From PALSA-612 sp963742925 (lineage in GTDB: Bacteria; Actinomycetota; Thermoleophilia; Gaiellales; Gaiellaceae): a stretch of DNA of 64,000 bases. The position numbers and the translations under genes were made by a program. Under the pieces are notes generated by a model. It saw nothing but the letters and a program-made list of their open reading frames with translations. It searched no databases and was not told the origin of the DNA. The stretch covers positions 124,001 through 188,000 of the forward strand of contig CAVUNV010000016.1 in the NCBI GenBank assembly GCA_963742925.1. The letters run 5' to 3'. This document shows, one piece after another, positions 1 through 7,236 of this stretch. Numbering within the stretch: the first letter of the stretch is position 1; the number at the start of each line of letters is the position of its first letter.

Positions 1-1123
1 GGAACGGGAAGTCGAGCACGCTGGGGAGGCCCCGGTCGCGGACGAAGGACGAAAGCTCGATGTCGTCCGTGAGCGTCACCTCGCCGAAGATCGGGAAGTC
101 GTCGATCCCCACGCTCCGCGCCGCGGCGAGGATCTTCGGTACCCAGAGGCCGAAGAAGGCTGCGTTGACGTGCTTGGCCGTGTCGACCCGGAAGCCGTCG
201 ACCTTGTACTTGGTGATCCAGCTCGAGTAGATCTGCGCCAGGCCGTTCACGACGGCGGGCTGCTCGGTGAACAGGTCGTCGAGCCCGAAGAAGTCGCCCT
301 GCTCGTAACAGGTCTGGTTGCACCCCGAGAAGTTGATGTCGCCGCGGTCGTGGTACTTCGTCGGGTCGTTCAGCCAGGCCGGGTTCTTCGCCGTCCGGTC
401 GGACGGGACCGCGAAGAACGGCTTGTAGGGCATGTTCTGCGCCGACAGGCAGGGGAACGTCTTCGCCCGTACGTACCGCGCCGGGTCGAACTTCCTGCCG
501 TGGCAGTCGCGATAGGGGATCTGCCCGGGATCGAGGTAGCCCGCGTTCCCCTGGAGCTGGACCACGTCGGCGGTGTGGTTGACGACCACGTCGAGGTAGA
601 CCTTGAGGCCGAGCGAGTGGGCGCAGGTGACGAAGTCCGCGAAGTCCTGGTTCGTGCCCAGGTGCGGGTCGACGTTCAGGAAGTCCTTGATCCAGTAGCC
701 GTGATAGGCGGCGCTGTCTGCCTGCACGGTCTGCTGGCCGAAGGGCGGCGTGACCCACAGTGCCGTGAAGCCGAGATCCTTGATGCGCGCCAGGCCGTGC
801 TTCGTGTCGGTGCAGTCGCCGGTCAAGCCCTTGAAGTCCCCGCCGTGGTAATAGGCGGTGCTCACCGGGTCGTAGCCCGTAACGCCGGGGCCGCCGGTCA
901 GCCCGCCTCGGTCGTTCGACGGATCGCCGTTCGCGTAGCGGTCGGTCATCACGAAGTAGACGCGCTGCGAGGCGAGCGACGTGTAGACCGGCGGCTTCGC
1001 CAGCGCTGCGAGCGCGGCTCCGGTCGGCGGGCCGGACGTGCCGCGGGCGAGCGCCGACGCCGCCGCTCCGGCGACGCTGACGAGGACGGCCAGCGCGAGG
1101 CCGGCCCTAGCGGAGCGGCTCAC
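1..1123 (-). CDS. Secreted GH13 alpha-amylase-type glycosidase, C-terminus cut by window edge
   Basis: Reading in from the right, 374 codons remain open to the window edge. A typical signal peptide (VSRSARAGLALAVLVSVAGA, Ala-rich end near residue 26) leads into a GH13 barrel: region I DVVVNH at about residues 178-183, region II GFRVDTAKH at 310-318 with the nucleophile Asp314, and region III GEV with the acid/base Glu348. Region IV lies outside the window. The enzyme should cleave alpha-1,4-glucans outside the cell and supply maltodextrins to the transporter encoded next to it. The GTG start lies inside the last codons of the ABC ATPase remnant (17-base overlap), a normal operon arrangement. 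The family (amylase, pullulanase or neopullulanase) cannot be settled without the missing end. Confidence 0.88.
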   Translation of the reverse strand, partial: MSRSARAGLALAVLVSVAGAAASALARGTSGPPTGAALAALAKPPVYTSLASQRVYFVMTDRYANGDPSNDRGGLTGGPGVTGYDPVSTAYYHGGDFKGLTGDCTDTKHGLARIKDLGFTALWVTPPFGQQTVQADSAAYHGYWIKDFLNVDPHLGTNQDFADFVTCAHSLGLKVYLDVVVNHTADVVQLQGNAGYLDPGQIPYRDCHGRKFDPARYVRAKTFPCLSAQNMPYKPFFAVPSDRTAKNPAWLNDPTKYHDRGDINFSGCNQTCYEQGDFFGLDDLFTEQPAVVNGLAQIYSSWITKYKVDGFRVDTAKHVNAAFFGLWVPKILAAARSVGIDDFPIFGEVTLTDDIELSSFVRDRGLPSVLDFPF

Positions 1124-1245
1124 CCGTGTCGAGGTCGAAGAGGTGGACGTTGGAGACGTCGACGGCGATCGGGATGTGATCCCCGAGCGTGAGCTGCACG
1201 GCGTCGCGGGCCGGGAACGACGCGACCAGGTTCGGTCGCGTGGCC
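1107..1245 (-). pseudogene. 3' remnant of sugar ABC transporter ATPase (MsmK/UgpC type)
   Basis: Only the last 40 or so codons are present. They match the end of the MsmK/UgpC/MalK ATPases: a TOBE-like stretch followed by VHLFDLDTGEPLR and a stop, which corresponds to the common ending LHFFDPETGE. No Walker A, signature or Walker B motif exists upstream; instead the sequence passes directly into the malF 5' fragment in another frame. This is what a deletion of about 2.9 kb (rest of malF, all of malG, first nine tenths of the ATPase gene, judged from usual family sizes) would leave. A collapsed assembly would look the same. Its stop overlaps the amylase start. Confidence 0.72.
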
Positions 1246-1672
1246 CGTTCTGGACAGGCTGGAGCGAGTTGAGCTTGATCGATTGGATCGCCTGCCCCTT
1301 CGTGAGGATGTGGCCGGTCGAGTAGTTCGTGAACGCGACGTTGACCGTGTAGATGATCGGTGCGATCTGGAAGCCGACCAGGAACACCGCGCCGGGGATG
1401 AGGAACTTGAGCGGCAGGACCTTGCGGGACGAGGTCGCGTAGACCGCGTCGACTCCGACGGTGGCGACGATCAGCACTCCGAACGCCGGCCACTTGTCGT
1501 GCGAGGCGAGCACGGCGGCGGCCCACACGGCCATGGCGTTGAGCGCCGCCAGGAGGGCGATCTTGATCACGACGCCGACCGTGCCCGAGAACACGGCGAT
1601 TCCACGGGCCAGCAGGGACGGCCGGAAGGCCGGTCGTCCGGGAGCCGGTGTCGGGGCGGCCGTCGACGTCAT
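1246..1672 (-). pseudogene. malF: 5' fragment of maltose-type ABC permease malF
   Basis: ATG at 1672 opens a frame whose first 142 residues look like the N-terminus of an actinobacterial MalF permease. Hydrophobic segments lie at about residues 26-57, 64-78 and 90-112, followed by NVAFTNYSTGHILTK, a conserved periplasmic-loop start. After residues SLQPVQN (about position 1250) the homology stops and the frame runs without a stop codon into the amylase frame, while the ATPase C-terminus appears in a different frame. A full MalF is about 500 residues, so roughly 70 percent is missing. No transporter could be made from this locus as sequenced. Confidence 0.72.
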
Positions 1673-1701
1673 GCGTTCACCTCGCCGATCCTAGAGCCGA
1701 A

Positions 1702-1731
1702 ACGGGGCGCCCGGCGGACCGGACGCCCCGT
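1702..1731 (-). promoter_or_regulatory. Intercistronic hairpin between malE and malF
   Basis: ACGGGGCG at 1702-1709 pairs with CGCCCCGT at 1724-1731, giving an 8-bp GC stem with a further CCGG/CCGG pairing possible in the loop. It lies just after the malE stop and 30 bases before the malF start. In many maltose loci a stable hairpin at this place protects the malE message or terminates part of the transcription, so that binding protein exceeds permease. That role is inferred. There is no U tract. Confidence 0.5.
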
Positions 1732-1745
1732 CGGAGGTGGTTGCG

Positions 1746-2981
1746 CTAGCCGATCTTGTTGGCGATGTTCCGGGCAGCGGTCCGGAAGGCCGTACGCGCA
1801 GGTGTCGCGCCGGCACCCTTGGTCGACTTGAACCAGGCACCGCCGAGCTCCGACCAGACGGAGGCCATCTGGGGGATGTTCGGCAGCGGAACGCCGCCGG
1901 CGCTGGCCTTCCCGAACTCGGCCAGAACCGGGTCGCTGAAGGTCTTCGAGGCCTTCAGGTTGGCCGGCGCGCGGCCGGCCGCCAGGGCGAGCGCGACCTG
2001 CGAGGCCGGCTGAGCCATGTAGTTGCCGACCAGGTCACGCGCCGCCGACTCGACGCCGTGTGACGTCGAGAACTTCGTCACGAAGAAGCCCTGGACGCCG
2101 AGGAACGGCGCCGACGTGCAGGCGATCTTCGGAACCTGGATGACCGTGAACTTGAGCCCGCTCGACGACAGGGTGGCCGAGTTCCACGGACCGGTGACCC
2201 AGAATGCGGCCTTCTGCTTGAGGAACGCGTTCTGCGCGATCCCGCCGTCGACCTGGGAGTTGATCAGGCCTTCCTTGTTCCACTTGTCGATCAGCGGTGC
2301 GTTCTTGAGGAACTTCGGATTGGCGACTCCGATGTTCGACGGGTCGAGGTTGCCGGCTCCGTTCTTGCCGAACACGTATCCGCAGAGCCCCGAGAAGAAC
2401 GGGTACATGTGGTACGCGTCGAAACCGGCGCCCTGCTGGACGGCGATCCCGAGATTCCCGGAGGCCTTCTTCTTGAAGGCGAGCGCTTCCGTCTCGAGCT
2501 GCGCCCACGTCTTGGGCACCTTCACCAGCTTCGTGTTGACGACGAGGCCGATGTTCTCGACCTGCGTCGGCATCCCGTACAAGCGCTTGACGGCCGTGCC
2601 GTAGGACAGCGCGTCGAGCGTGTAGGCGGGGAACTGAGCCTTGACCGTCTTGCTCAGGAAGAGCGGCAGGATCGAGCCGTTCGCCGAAAGCTCGCCGATC
2701 CAGTCACTCGCACCGACGACGACGTCGGGAGCGGTCGAGGCATCGACGGTGGCCAGGGAGCTGCGGATCGTGCCGAAGTCCTTCTGCACGACGTTGACTG
2801 TGACGCCGTGCGCAGCGCCCCAGGCGCCCGCGACCTTCTGGGTCGCCGGGGTACGGCTGGCGTCGGCCCAGATGGTCAGAGTGGTGGCCTTCGTGGTCGC
2901 CGTCGCCGAAGCCGCGAGAACGCCCGCGAGCGTCATCAGGACCACGGCACCCGCGAGCCTCAGGCTACGAGTCTTGAGCAT
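1746..2981 (-). CDS. malE: Maltose/maltodextrin ABC transporter substrate-binding protein
   Basis: A 411-residue family 1 extracellular solute-binding protein. It begins with a signal peptide (MLKTRSLRLAGAVVLMTLAG, small residues ASATA following) but lacks a lipobox Cys at the expected site, which is unusual for a Gram-positive binding protein. The mature part has the MalE pattern: TLTIWADASRTPA, a DVVVGASDWIGEL segment, YGMPTQVENIGLVVN, and near the end LPNIPQMASVWSELGGAW, typical of maltodextrin-binding proteins. The ATG at 2981 is chosen because AAGGAGGAG precedes it by 10 bases; the frame is open further upstream but crosses the promoter region. It is divergent from lacI and is the first gene of the damaged transporter operon. 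Confidence 0.92.
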   Translation of the reverse strand: MLKTRSLRLAGAVVLMTLAGVLAASATATTKATTLTIWADASRTPATQKVAGAWGAAHGVTVNVVQKDFGTIRSSLATVDASTAPDVVVGASDWIGELSANGSILPLFLSKTVKAQFPAYTLDALSYGTAVKRLYGMPTQVENIGLVVNTKLVKVPKTWAQLETEALAFKKKASGNLGIAVQQGAGFDAYHMYPFFSGLCGYVFGKNGAGNLDPSNIGVANPKFLKNAPLIDKWNKEGLINSQVDGGIAQNAFLKQKAAFWVTGPWNSATLSSSGLKFTVIQVPKIACTSAPFLGVQGFFVTKFSTSHGVESAARDLVGNYMAQPASQVALALAAGRAPANLKASKTFSDPVLAEFGKASAGGVPLPNIPQMASVWSELGGAWFKSTKGAGATPARTAFRTAARNIANKIG

Positions 2982-3024
2982 GTGCTTCTTCTCCTCCTTG
3001 AGAGTCGACGCTCGCGCGCCGGAC

Positions 3025-3036
3025 GAAACGTGTTTC
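3025..3036. promoter_or_regulatory. LacI-family operator-like palindrome, malE side
   Basis: GAAACGTGTTTC: perfect inverted arms GAAAC/GTTTC around a 2-base centre, 43 bases upstream of the malE start. LacI/PurR-type regulators bind short palindromes with a central CG-containing step. A second, nearly identical site lies on the regulator side, which supports autoregulation plus control of malE. Binding is inferred. Confidence 0.5.
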
Positions 3037-3160
3037 ACCAGATTGAAACAGAGCGGCAGGAATGTAACTCTTCTTGCGACCGACGTCAATAGGGTTTGTC
3101 CGCAAACTTTCGCTGGATTTCGACGTCTTGCCGCGGTAATATGCTGGCCGGTCTCCTCGT

Positions 3161-3172
3161 GATACACGTTTC
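3161..3172. promoter_or_regulatory. LacI-family operator-like palindrome, lacI side
   Basis: GATACACGTTTC differs from a perfect GAAAC/GTTTC palindrome by one arm base. It sits 11 bases upstream of the lacI start, where a bound repressor would block initiation of its own gene. The centre-to-centre distance to the other site is 136 bases, about 13 helical turns, compatible with looping. Confidence 0.45.
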
Positions 3173-3183
3173 TGGACGGTGAA

Positions 3184-4194
3184 ATGACAAGCCTGAGAGA
3201 TGTAGCCGAGCGCGCAGGTGTCAGTGTCGCCACGACCTGGCGCGTGGCCCACGGAAACGACTCGGTGCGGCCCGAGACGCGTGACCGCGTCGAGCGCGCC
3301 ATGCGCGACCTCCTGTACGTGTCACGGGTGCGGCCGGAGGCGACCGGGGCGATCGGCCTGCTGCTCCCCGAGTTCGCGAACCCGGTGTTCGCGGCGCTCG
3401 CCCAGGCGATGGAGACCCATGCGACACAGGAGGGGTTTGCGACGATCCTGTGCAACACCGCGGGCTCGGCCTCGCGCGAGGTCGACTACGTGCACATGCT
3501 GCTCGAGCGGCGGGTGGACGGGATGGTGTTCATCTGCGCCGAGGTCACCGACGTGCGCTCGGACCACGGGCATTACCAGCAGCTGATCGAGCGCGGCGCC
3601 CGGCTCGTGTTCGTCAACGGCTCCTCGGAGTCGCTCGACGTGACGTCGGTCGGGGTCGACGAGCGGGCCGCCGGCCGCATCGCCACCGAGCACCTGCTCG
3701 AGCTCGGGCACCGCCGCGTCGGCTTCGTCGCCGGCGACCCCTACGCGAGCCCGACGCGCGAGAAGCTGGTCGGCCGCGAGGAAGCGATGCGCGCAGTGGG
3801 CCTCGACCCGAGCGGCTACGTGGCGCACGGGCCGTTCACCGTCACCGGAGGGCGGCTGGTGCTGAGGCAGTTGATGGAGGCTCACGCCGACGAGCCGCCG
3901 ACGGCCGTCATCTGCTCCAACGACCTGATGGCGATCGGCGTGCTCCAGGAAGCTGCGGTCGTCGGCCTGCGCGTGCCGGAGGACCTCTCCGTCGTCGGAT
4001 TCGACGGGATCGAAGCGGCGGAATGGACGCAGCCGGTGTTGACCACGATCGAGCAGCCGATCGACGTGATCGCGAAGACGGCGATCGCGGCGCTCAACAC
4101 GCAGATCGAGGAGCCCGATCAGGCTCTGGCCAACTACGTGTTCCGGCCGCGGCTGAAGCTGGGCGGCACGACCGCGCCGCCCTCGTCCTCCTAG
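3184..4194 (+). CDS. LacI-family transcriptional regulator of the maltodextrin locus
   Basis: 336 residues with the LacI layout: N-terminal helix-turn-helix (LRDVAERAGVSVATTWRVAH, residues 4-23), a hinge region, then a periplasmic-binding-protein-like effector domain with GAIGLLLPEFANPVFAALA, the dimer motif HRRVGFVAGD, CSNDLMAIGVLQ and the end segment LSVVGFDGIEAAEWTQPVLT. The second helix reads VATTWRVAHGN instead of the usual VSTVSRVLNG, so the DNA contacts may differ from the family norm. The gene is divergent from malE and probably represses it until maltose or a maltodextrin binds. The start is supported by GGACGG seven bases upstream. Confidence 0.93.
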   Translation: MTSLRDVAERAGVSVATTWRVAHGNDSVRPETRDRVERAMRDLLYVSRVRPEATGAIGLLLPEFANPVFAALAQAMETHATQEGFATILCNTAGSASREVDYVHMLLERRVDGMVFICAEVTDVRSDHGHYQQLIERGARLVFVNGSSESLDVTSVGVDERAAGRIATEHLLELGHRRVGFVAGDPYASPTREKLVGREEAMRAVGLDPSGYVAHGPFTVTGGRLVLRQLMEAHADEPPTAVICSNDLMAIGVLQEAAVVGLRVPEDLSVVGFDGIEAAEWTQPVLTTIEQPIDVIAKTAIAALNTQIEEPDQALANYVFRPRLKLGGTTAPPSSS

Positions 4195-4241
4195 GCCCGC
4201 CGGGGCCGCTGCACGCCCGGGTTCACCTGCGGCTCGCGCGC

Positions 4242-5264
4242 TCAGCGCTTGAGCAGGCGCCTGGCGAGCGGGCGGCCGTAGGCGAAGGCGACTCGCTCGG
4301 CCAGTCCGGTCGGCGTCGGCGCGAAGGCCTGCAGGACGCGCCGTTCGTGCGCGGCAGACGTCCAGACGGTCTTGTACGGCTCGTCCGTGCCGAGGAATTC
4401 GTACCGTTCGAGGCCGAGCTCGAATGCTCGGGCGAGCTGCTCGTAGGTGATCAGGCCGCCCGGGCCGAAGCGGCGCAGCTCGACGTCGAAGCCGCCCTTC
4501 AGGATCGCGTACACGCCGTGCTCCTCGAGCGCGAGCTCGAACGCGATCGCGCGCCCGTCGAGGCGCAGGAAGGCGAGCCTCAGGATGGCTCGCGCCGCCG
4601 CCCAGCGGGCGATCTCGGTGTAGAACGAAAGGGTCTCAGGCGTCGAGTCGATCGCCGTCCCGCTGTCGCGCTTCCAGCCGGATGCCTCGACGGGCAGCCC
4701 CTCCGCGAGCAGCTCGTCGAGTCGCTCCCGTCCGTCCTCGACCGAGAACTCGACCTTGCCTTCCTCCCCGAGCCGCCGGCGGCGGCGAAGCGTCTCCTTG
4801 ACGTGATGGCGGTCGAGCGTGCCCAGGTAGTCCTCGAACGTGCCGCCGATCTCCACGTAGGGCGAGCGTTCGACGACGCGTTCGAGCACGCGGTAGCGGG
4901 CCGCGCCGGCGGCGGCGCGGAGCTCGGCGATCGCGTTCGCGGGCACGTGCCTGAGCGTGGCGCTGCGCGGTCGGGTCGCGAACAGCCGTCGGGCGAGCTC
5001 GGCGGCTGCGTCCTCACCTTCGGCCACGAAGGGCAGGTCCGGGCTGTGCCAGTTCGCAAGGGCGTTCGTCCGGCCCAACCGGCGCGAGACGGGGAGCACG
5101 CCGGTGAGGCGGCCGTCGCTCGCATTCGTGGTCAAGACGTCCAGCTCGCCGTTCCCGAAGGCTCGCCACCAGGCCGAAACCCAGGCCGGGCGAGACCAGG
5201 GAGCCGCGCGAGCCCGGTCGGCGAGCGAGTCCCATTCCTCCACGAGCCGGGGGTCGATCTCCAT
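4242..5264 (-). CDS. GNAT/FemAB-like acyltransferase (CelD/BcsL type)
   Basis: 340 residues. The N-terminal half has WSRPAWVSAWWRAFGNGELD, typical of the CelD/BcsL acyltransferases of polysaccharide clusters. The second half is a GNAT fold with WKRDSGTAI and a conserved stretch reading LRLDGRAIAFELALEEHGV, then KGGFDVELRRFGPGG and FLGTDEPYKTVWT near the end. Such enzymes move an acyl or amino-acyl group onto cell-wall or exopolysaccharide precursors; the substrate here is unknown. It starts only 19 bases from the divergent ATP-grasp gene, so the two probably share a promoter and a pathway. Confidence 0.82.
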   Translation of the reverse strand: MEIDPRLVEEWDSLADRARAAPWSRPAWVSAWWRAFGNGELDVLTTNASDGRLTGVLPVSRRLGRTNALANWHSPDLPFVAEGEDAAAELARRLFATRPRSATLRHVPANAIAELRAAAGAARYRVLERVVERSPYVEIGGTFEDYLGTLDRHHVKETLRRRRRLGEEGKVEFSVEDGRERLDELLAEGLPVEASGWKRDSGTAIDSTPETLSFYTEIARWAAARAILRLAFLRLDGRAIAFELALEEHGVYAILKGGFDVELRRFGPGGLITYEQLARAFELGLERYEFLGTDEPYKTVWTSAAHERRVLQAFAPTPTGLAERVAFAYGRPLARRLLKR

Positions 5265-5283
5265 CGGCTCGTATCCTAGGCCG

Positions 5284-6420
5284 GTGCGCCTGCTCGTCCC
5301 GGATGACGATTTCACGGCTGTGCTCGCGGCCGTCCGAGCGCTCCGCAAGGGAGGGTACGAGCCGTGGCTCGCGATGAGCGTTCCGAGCGCGTACGCGGCA
5401 CGCTCGAGGGCGACGGCCGGCACCGTCCCCGTTCCGGACGCGGGCCCCGACCCAGACGGGTTCGTGGCCGCGCTCGCCGAGGCGGCCGCGCGGTTGCGCG
5501 TCGCGGCCGTCCTGCCGGGAACGGAGACGTCGCTGTCGGCGCTGGCCGGCCGCGAACGCGACTTCCCGGACGGCGTCGTGCTCGGTGTTCCGCCGCGGGA
5601 GATCGTCGAGCGGGCCGTCGACAAGGCGCTGCTGGCCGAGCTCGCCGCCGCCGCCGGGCTGATGGTGCCGGAGACGCGGGTGGTCGACCGGGCCGACGTG
5701 GACGGGATCTCGTATCCGGCCGTCGTCAAGCCGGTGTCGAGCTCCGTCCGCGTCGACGGTGCGCTGCGGCTCGGCTGGGTCCGCCGGATCGGCTCGCCGG
5801 CCGAGCTGCGTGCCGCGCTCGAGTGGATGCCCGGCGACGCCCTGCTCGCCCAGCCGTTCCTCGAGGGCTCGCTGTCGGCGGCCTGCGGCGTCTTCTGGGA
5901 CGGACGCCTCGTGTGCGTCGAGCATCAGGTGGCCCGGCGGATCTGGCCTCCCGACTGCGGCGTCTCCTCGTACGCGGAGACAATCCCGCGCGATGTCGAG
6001 CTCGAGGAGCGGATCGCGAAGCTGCTCGGAGCGATCGGCTGGAGCGGCATCTTCGAGCTGCAGTTCATCCGCCGGCCGGAAGGCGACTACGTCATCGACC
6101 TGAACACCCGCTTCTACGGCTCGCTCGCGCTGGCCGTCAGATCGGGGTTGAACCTGCCGTCGATCTGGGTCGATCTGCTGCTCGGACGCAGCCCGAGGAT
6201 CGGCGAGTACCGCGCCGGTGTCCGCTACCGGTCGGAGCAGCGCGACGTGCGGGCGATCGTCCACGGCTTCCGATCCGGCCGCCGCAGCGACGCGCTGCGC
6301 GCCTGTCTGCCCCGGCCGCGCACGACCCACGCGATCTTCTCCGCACGCGACCCGCTCCCGTTCCTGTGCCGGATCGCCGGGCTCAAAGCCGCGCCCGGAG
6401 AGCTGCCGCCGGGCGATTGA
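5284..6420 (+). CDS. ATP-grasp domain ligase
   Basis: 378 residues from a GTG. A Rossmann-like pre-ATP-grasp domain (VRLLVPDDDFTAVLAAVRAL) is followed by an ATP-grasp fold: YPAVVKPVSSS supplies the ATP-binding Lys, AQPFLEGSLSAACGVFW the central part, and FELQFIRRPEGDYVIDLNTR the Mg-binding Glu, Asp and Asn residues. Enzymes of this kind join a carboxylate to an amine by way of an acyl phosphate; the substrate is not apparent. Divergent from a GNAT/FemAB protein and convergent with a GT2, it probably modifies a surface glycan or a cell-wall peptide. The last 38 bases overlap the reconstructed end of the GT2 gene. Confidence 0.85.
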   Translation: MRLLVPDDDFTAVLAAVRALRKGGYEPWLAMSVPSAYAARSRATAGTVPVPDAGPDPDGFVAALAEAAARLRVAAVLPGTETSLSALAGRERDFPDGVVLGVPPREIVERAVDKALLAELAAAAGLMVPETRVVDRADVDGISYPAVVKPVSSSVRVDGALRLGWVRRIGSPAELRAALEWMPGDALLAQPFLEGSLSAACGVFWDGRLVCVEHQVARRIWPPDCGVSSYAETIPRDVELEERIAKLLGAIGWSGIFELQFIRRPEGDYVIDLNTRFYGSLALAVRSGLNLPSIWVDLLLGRSPRIGEYRAGVRYRSEQRDVRAIVHGFRSGRRSDALRACLPRPRTTHAIFSARDPLPFLCRIAGLKAAPGELPPGD

Positions 6421-7211
6421 CGAACCGGAACAGGCGCTGCTTCGTGTAGTCCGCGAGCGGCAGCCGGTCGATCAGGGGCAGCAGCAGCTTGCAGCGGAGG
6501 GGGGCCGGCGAGCGCCGCCGGTTCGCCGGCGCGTTCGGCGAACAGGCCCCGGTGGCGCTCCCGCAGCACGGCCAGGATCGCCTCGTGACGCTGCTCCGCG
6601 TCGGCGAGCATCCGCGTCGAGCGAACGCGGTACCAGCCGGTCAGCACGGGGACGTGGATCCCGCGGGCGCCCCGTCCGGCGAGGGCCATCCACAGGTCCC
6701 AGTCCTCGTAGCCGCCGCGGAGCTGCCAGCCGCCTGCATCGAGCAGCACATCGCGTCGCACCATCGCGTCGGCGGGCAGCTCGTTGACGTAGGTGATCAG
6801 CCAGGGGTCGAGCGTCCGGCCGAGGCGGCGGTGCGTCCGGTCGTCGCCGAAGTTCTGGACGTCACCCCAGGCGACTGCGGCGCCGGGGTCCGCGTCGAGG
6901 GCGTCGGCGAGCGCGGCGAGCGCGCCGGGCGCCTCCAGGTCGTCGGCGTCGAGCGCCGACACGTAGGGCGCCGTGGTCGCCGCGACACCGGCCATGCGGG
7001 CGGCGGCGAGCCCGGCGTTCTCCTGGTGCACGACCTTCACGCCCCCGGCCTCGAGCGCCGCCAGCACCTCCAGCGTCGCCGGGTCGTCGGAGCCGTCGTT
7101 GACGACCACGAGCTCGAGCGGCTCGGCCTCGTCGATCGAGTCGACCGTCTCGCGCAGCGTGGCGCCGTCGTTGAAGCAGGGAATGACGACCGCGATGCGC
7201 GGATCGGGCAT
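6383..7211 (-). CDS. Family 2 glycosyltransferase (single-base frameshift)
   Basis: GT-A enzyme starting with RIAVVIPCFNDGATLRETVD. It has LVVNDGSDD, the DXD-like YVSALDADDLEAPGAL, and GGYEDWDLWMALAGRG, which corresponds to the ED acid/base region. At about residue 236 the sense leaves the frame in a run of six G (6499-6504, plus strand). Reading five gives a natural ending, LRCKLLLPLIDRLPL then DYTKQRLFRFVNRP and a stop at 6383; left as it is, the frame runs on to 6225 through antisense of the ATP-grasp gene. The true length is therefore about 276 residues. It should transfer a sugar from a nucleotide donor in surface polysaccharide synthesis. Confidence 0.85.
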
Positions 7212-7236
7212 CGTCCTAGTCTCGCAGCCCCTCAGG

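Noticed and set aside
1746..3458. Longer N-terminus for malE reaching into lacI
   Set aside because: It would cross the promoter and overlap lacI; the ATG at 2981 has a good ribosome site and signal peptide.
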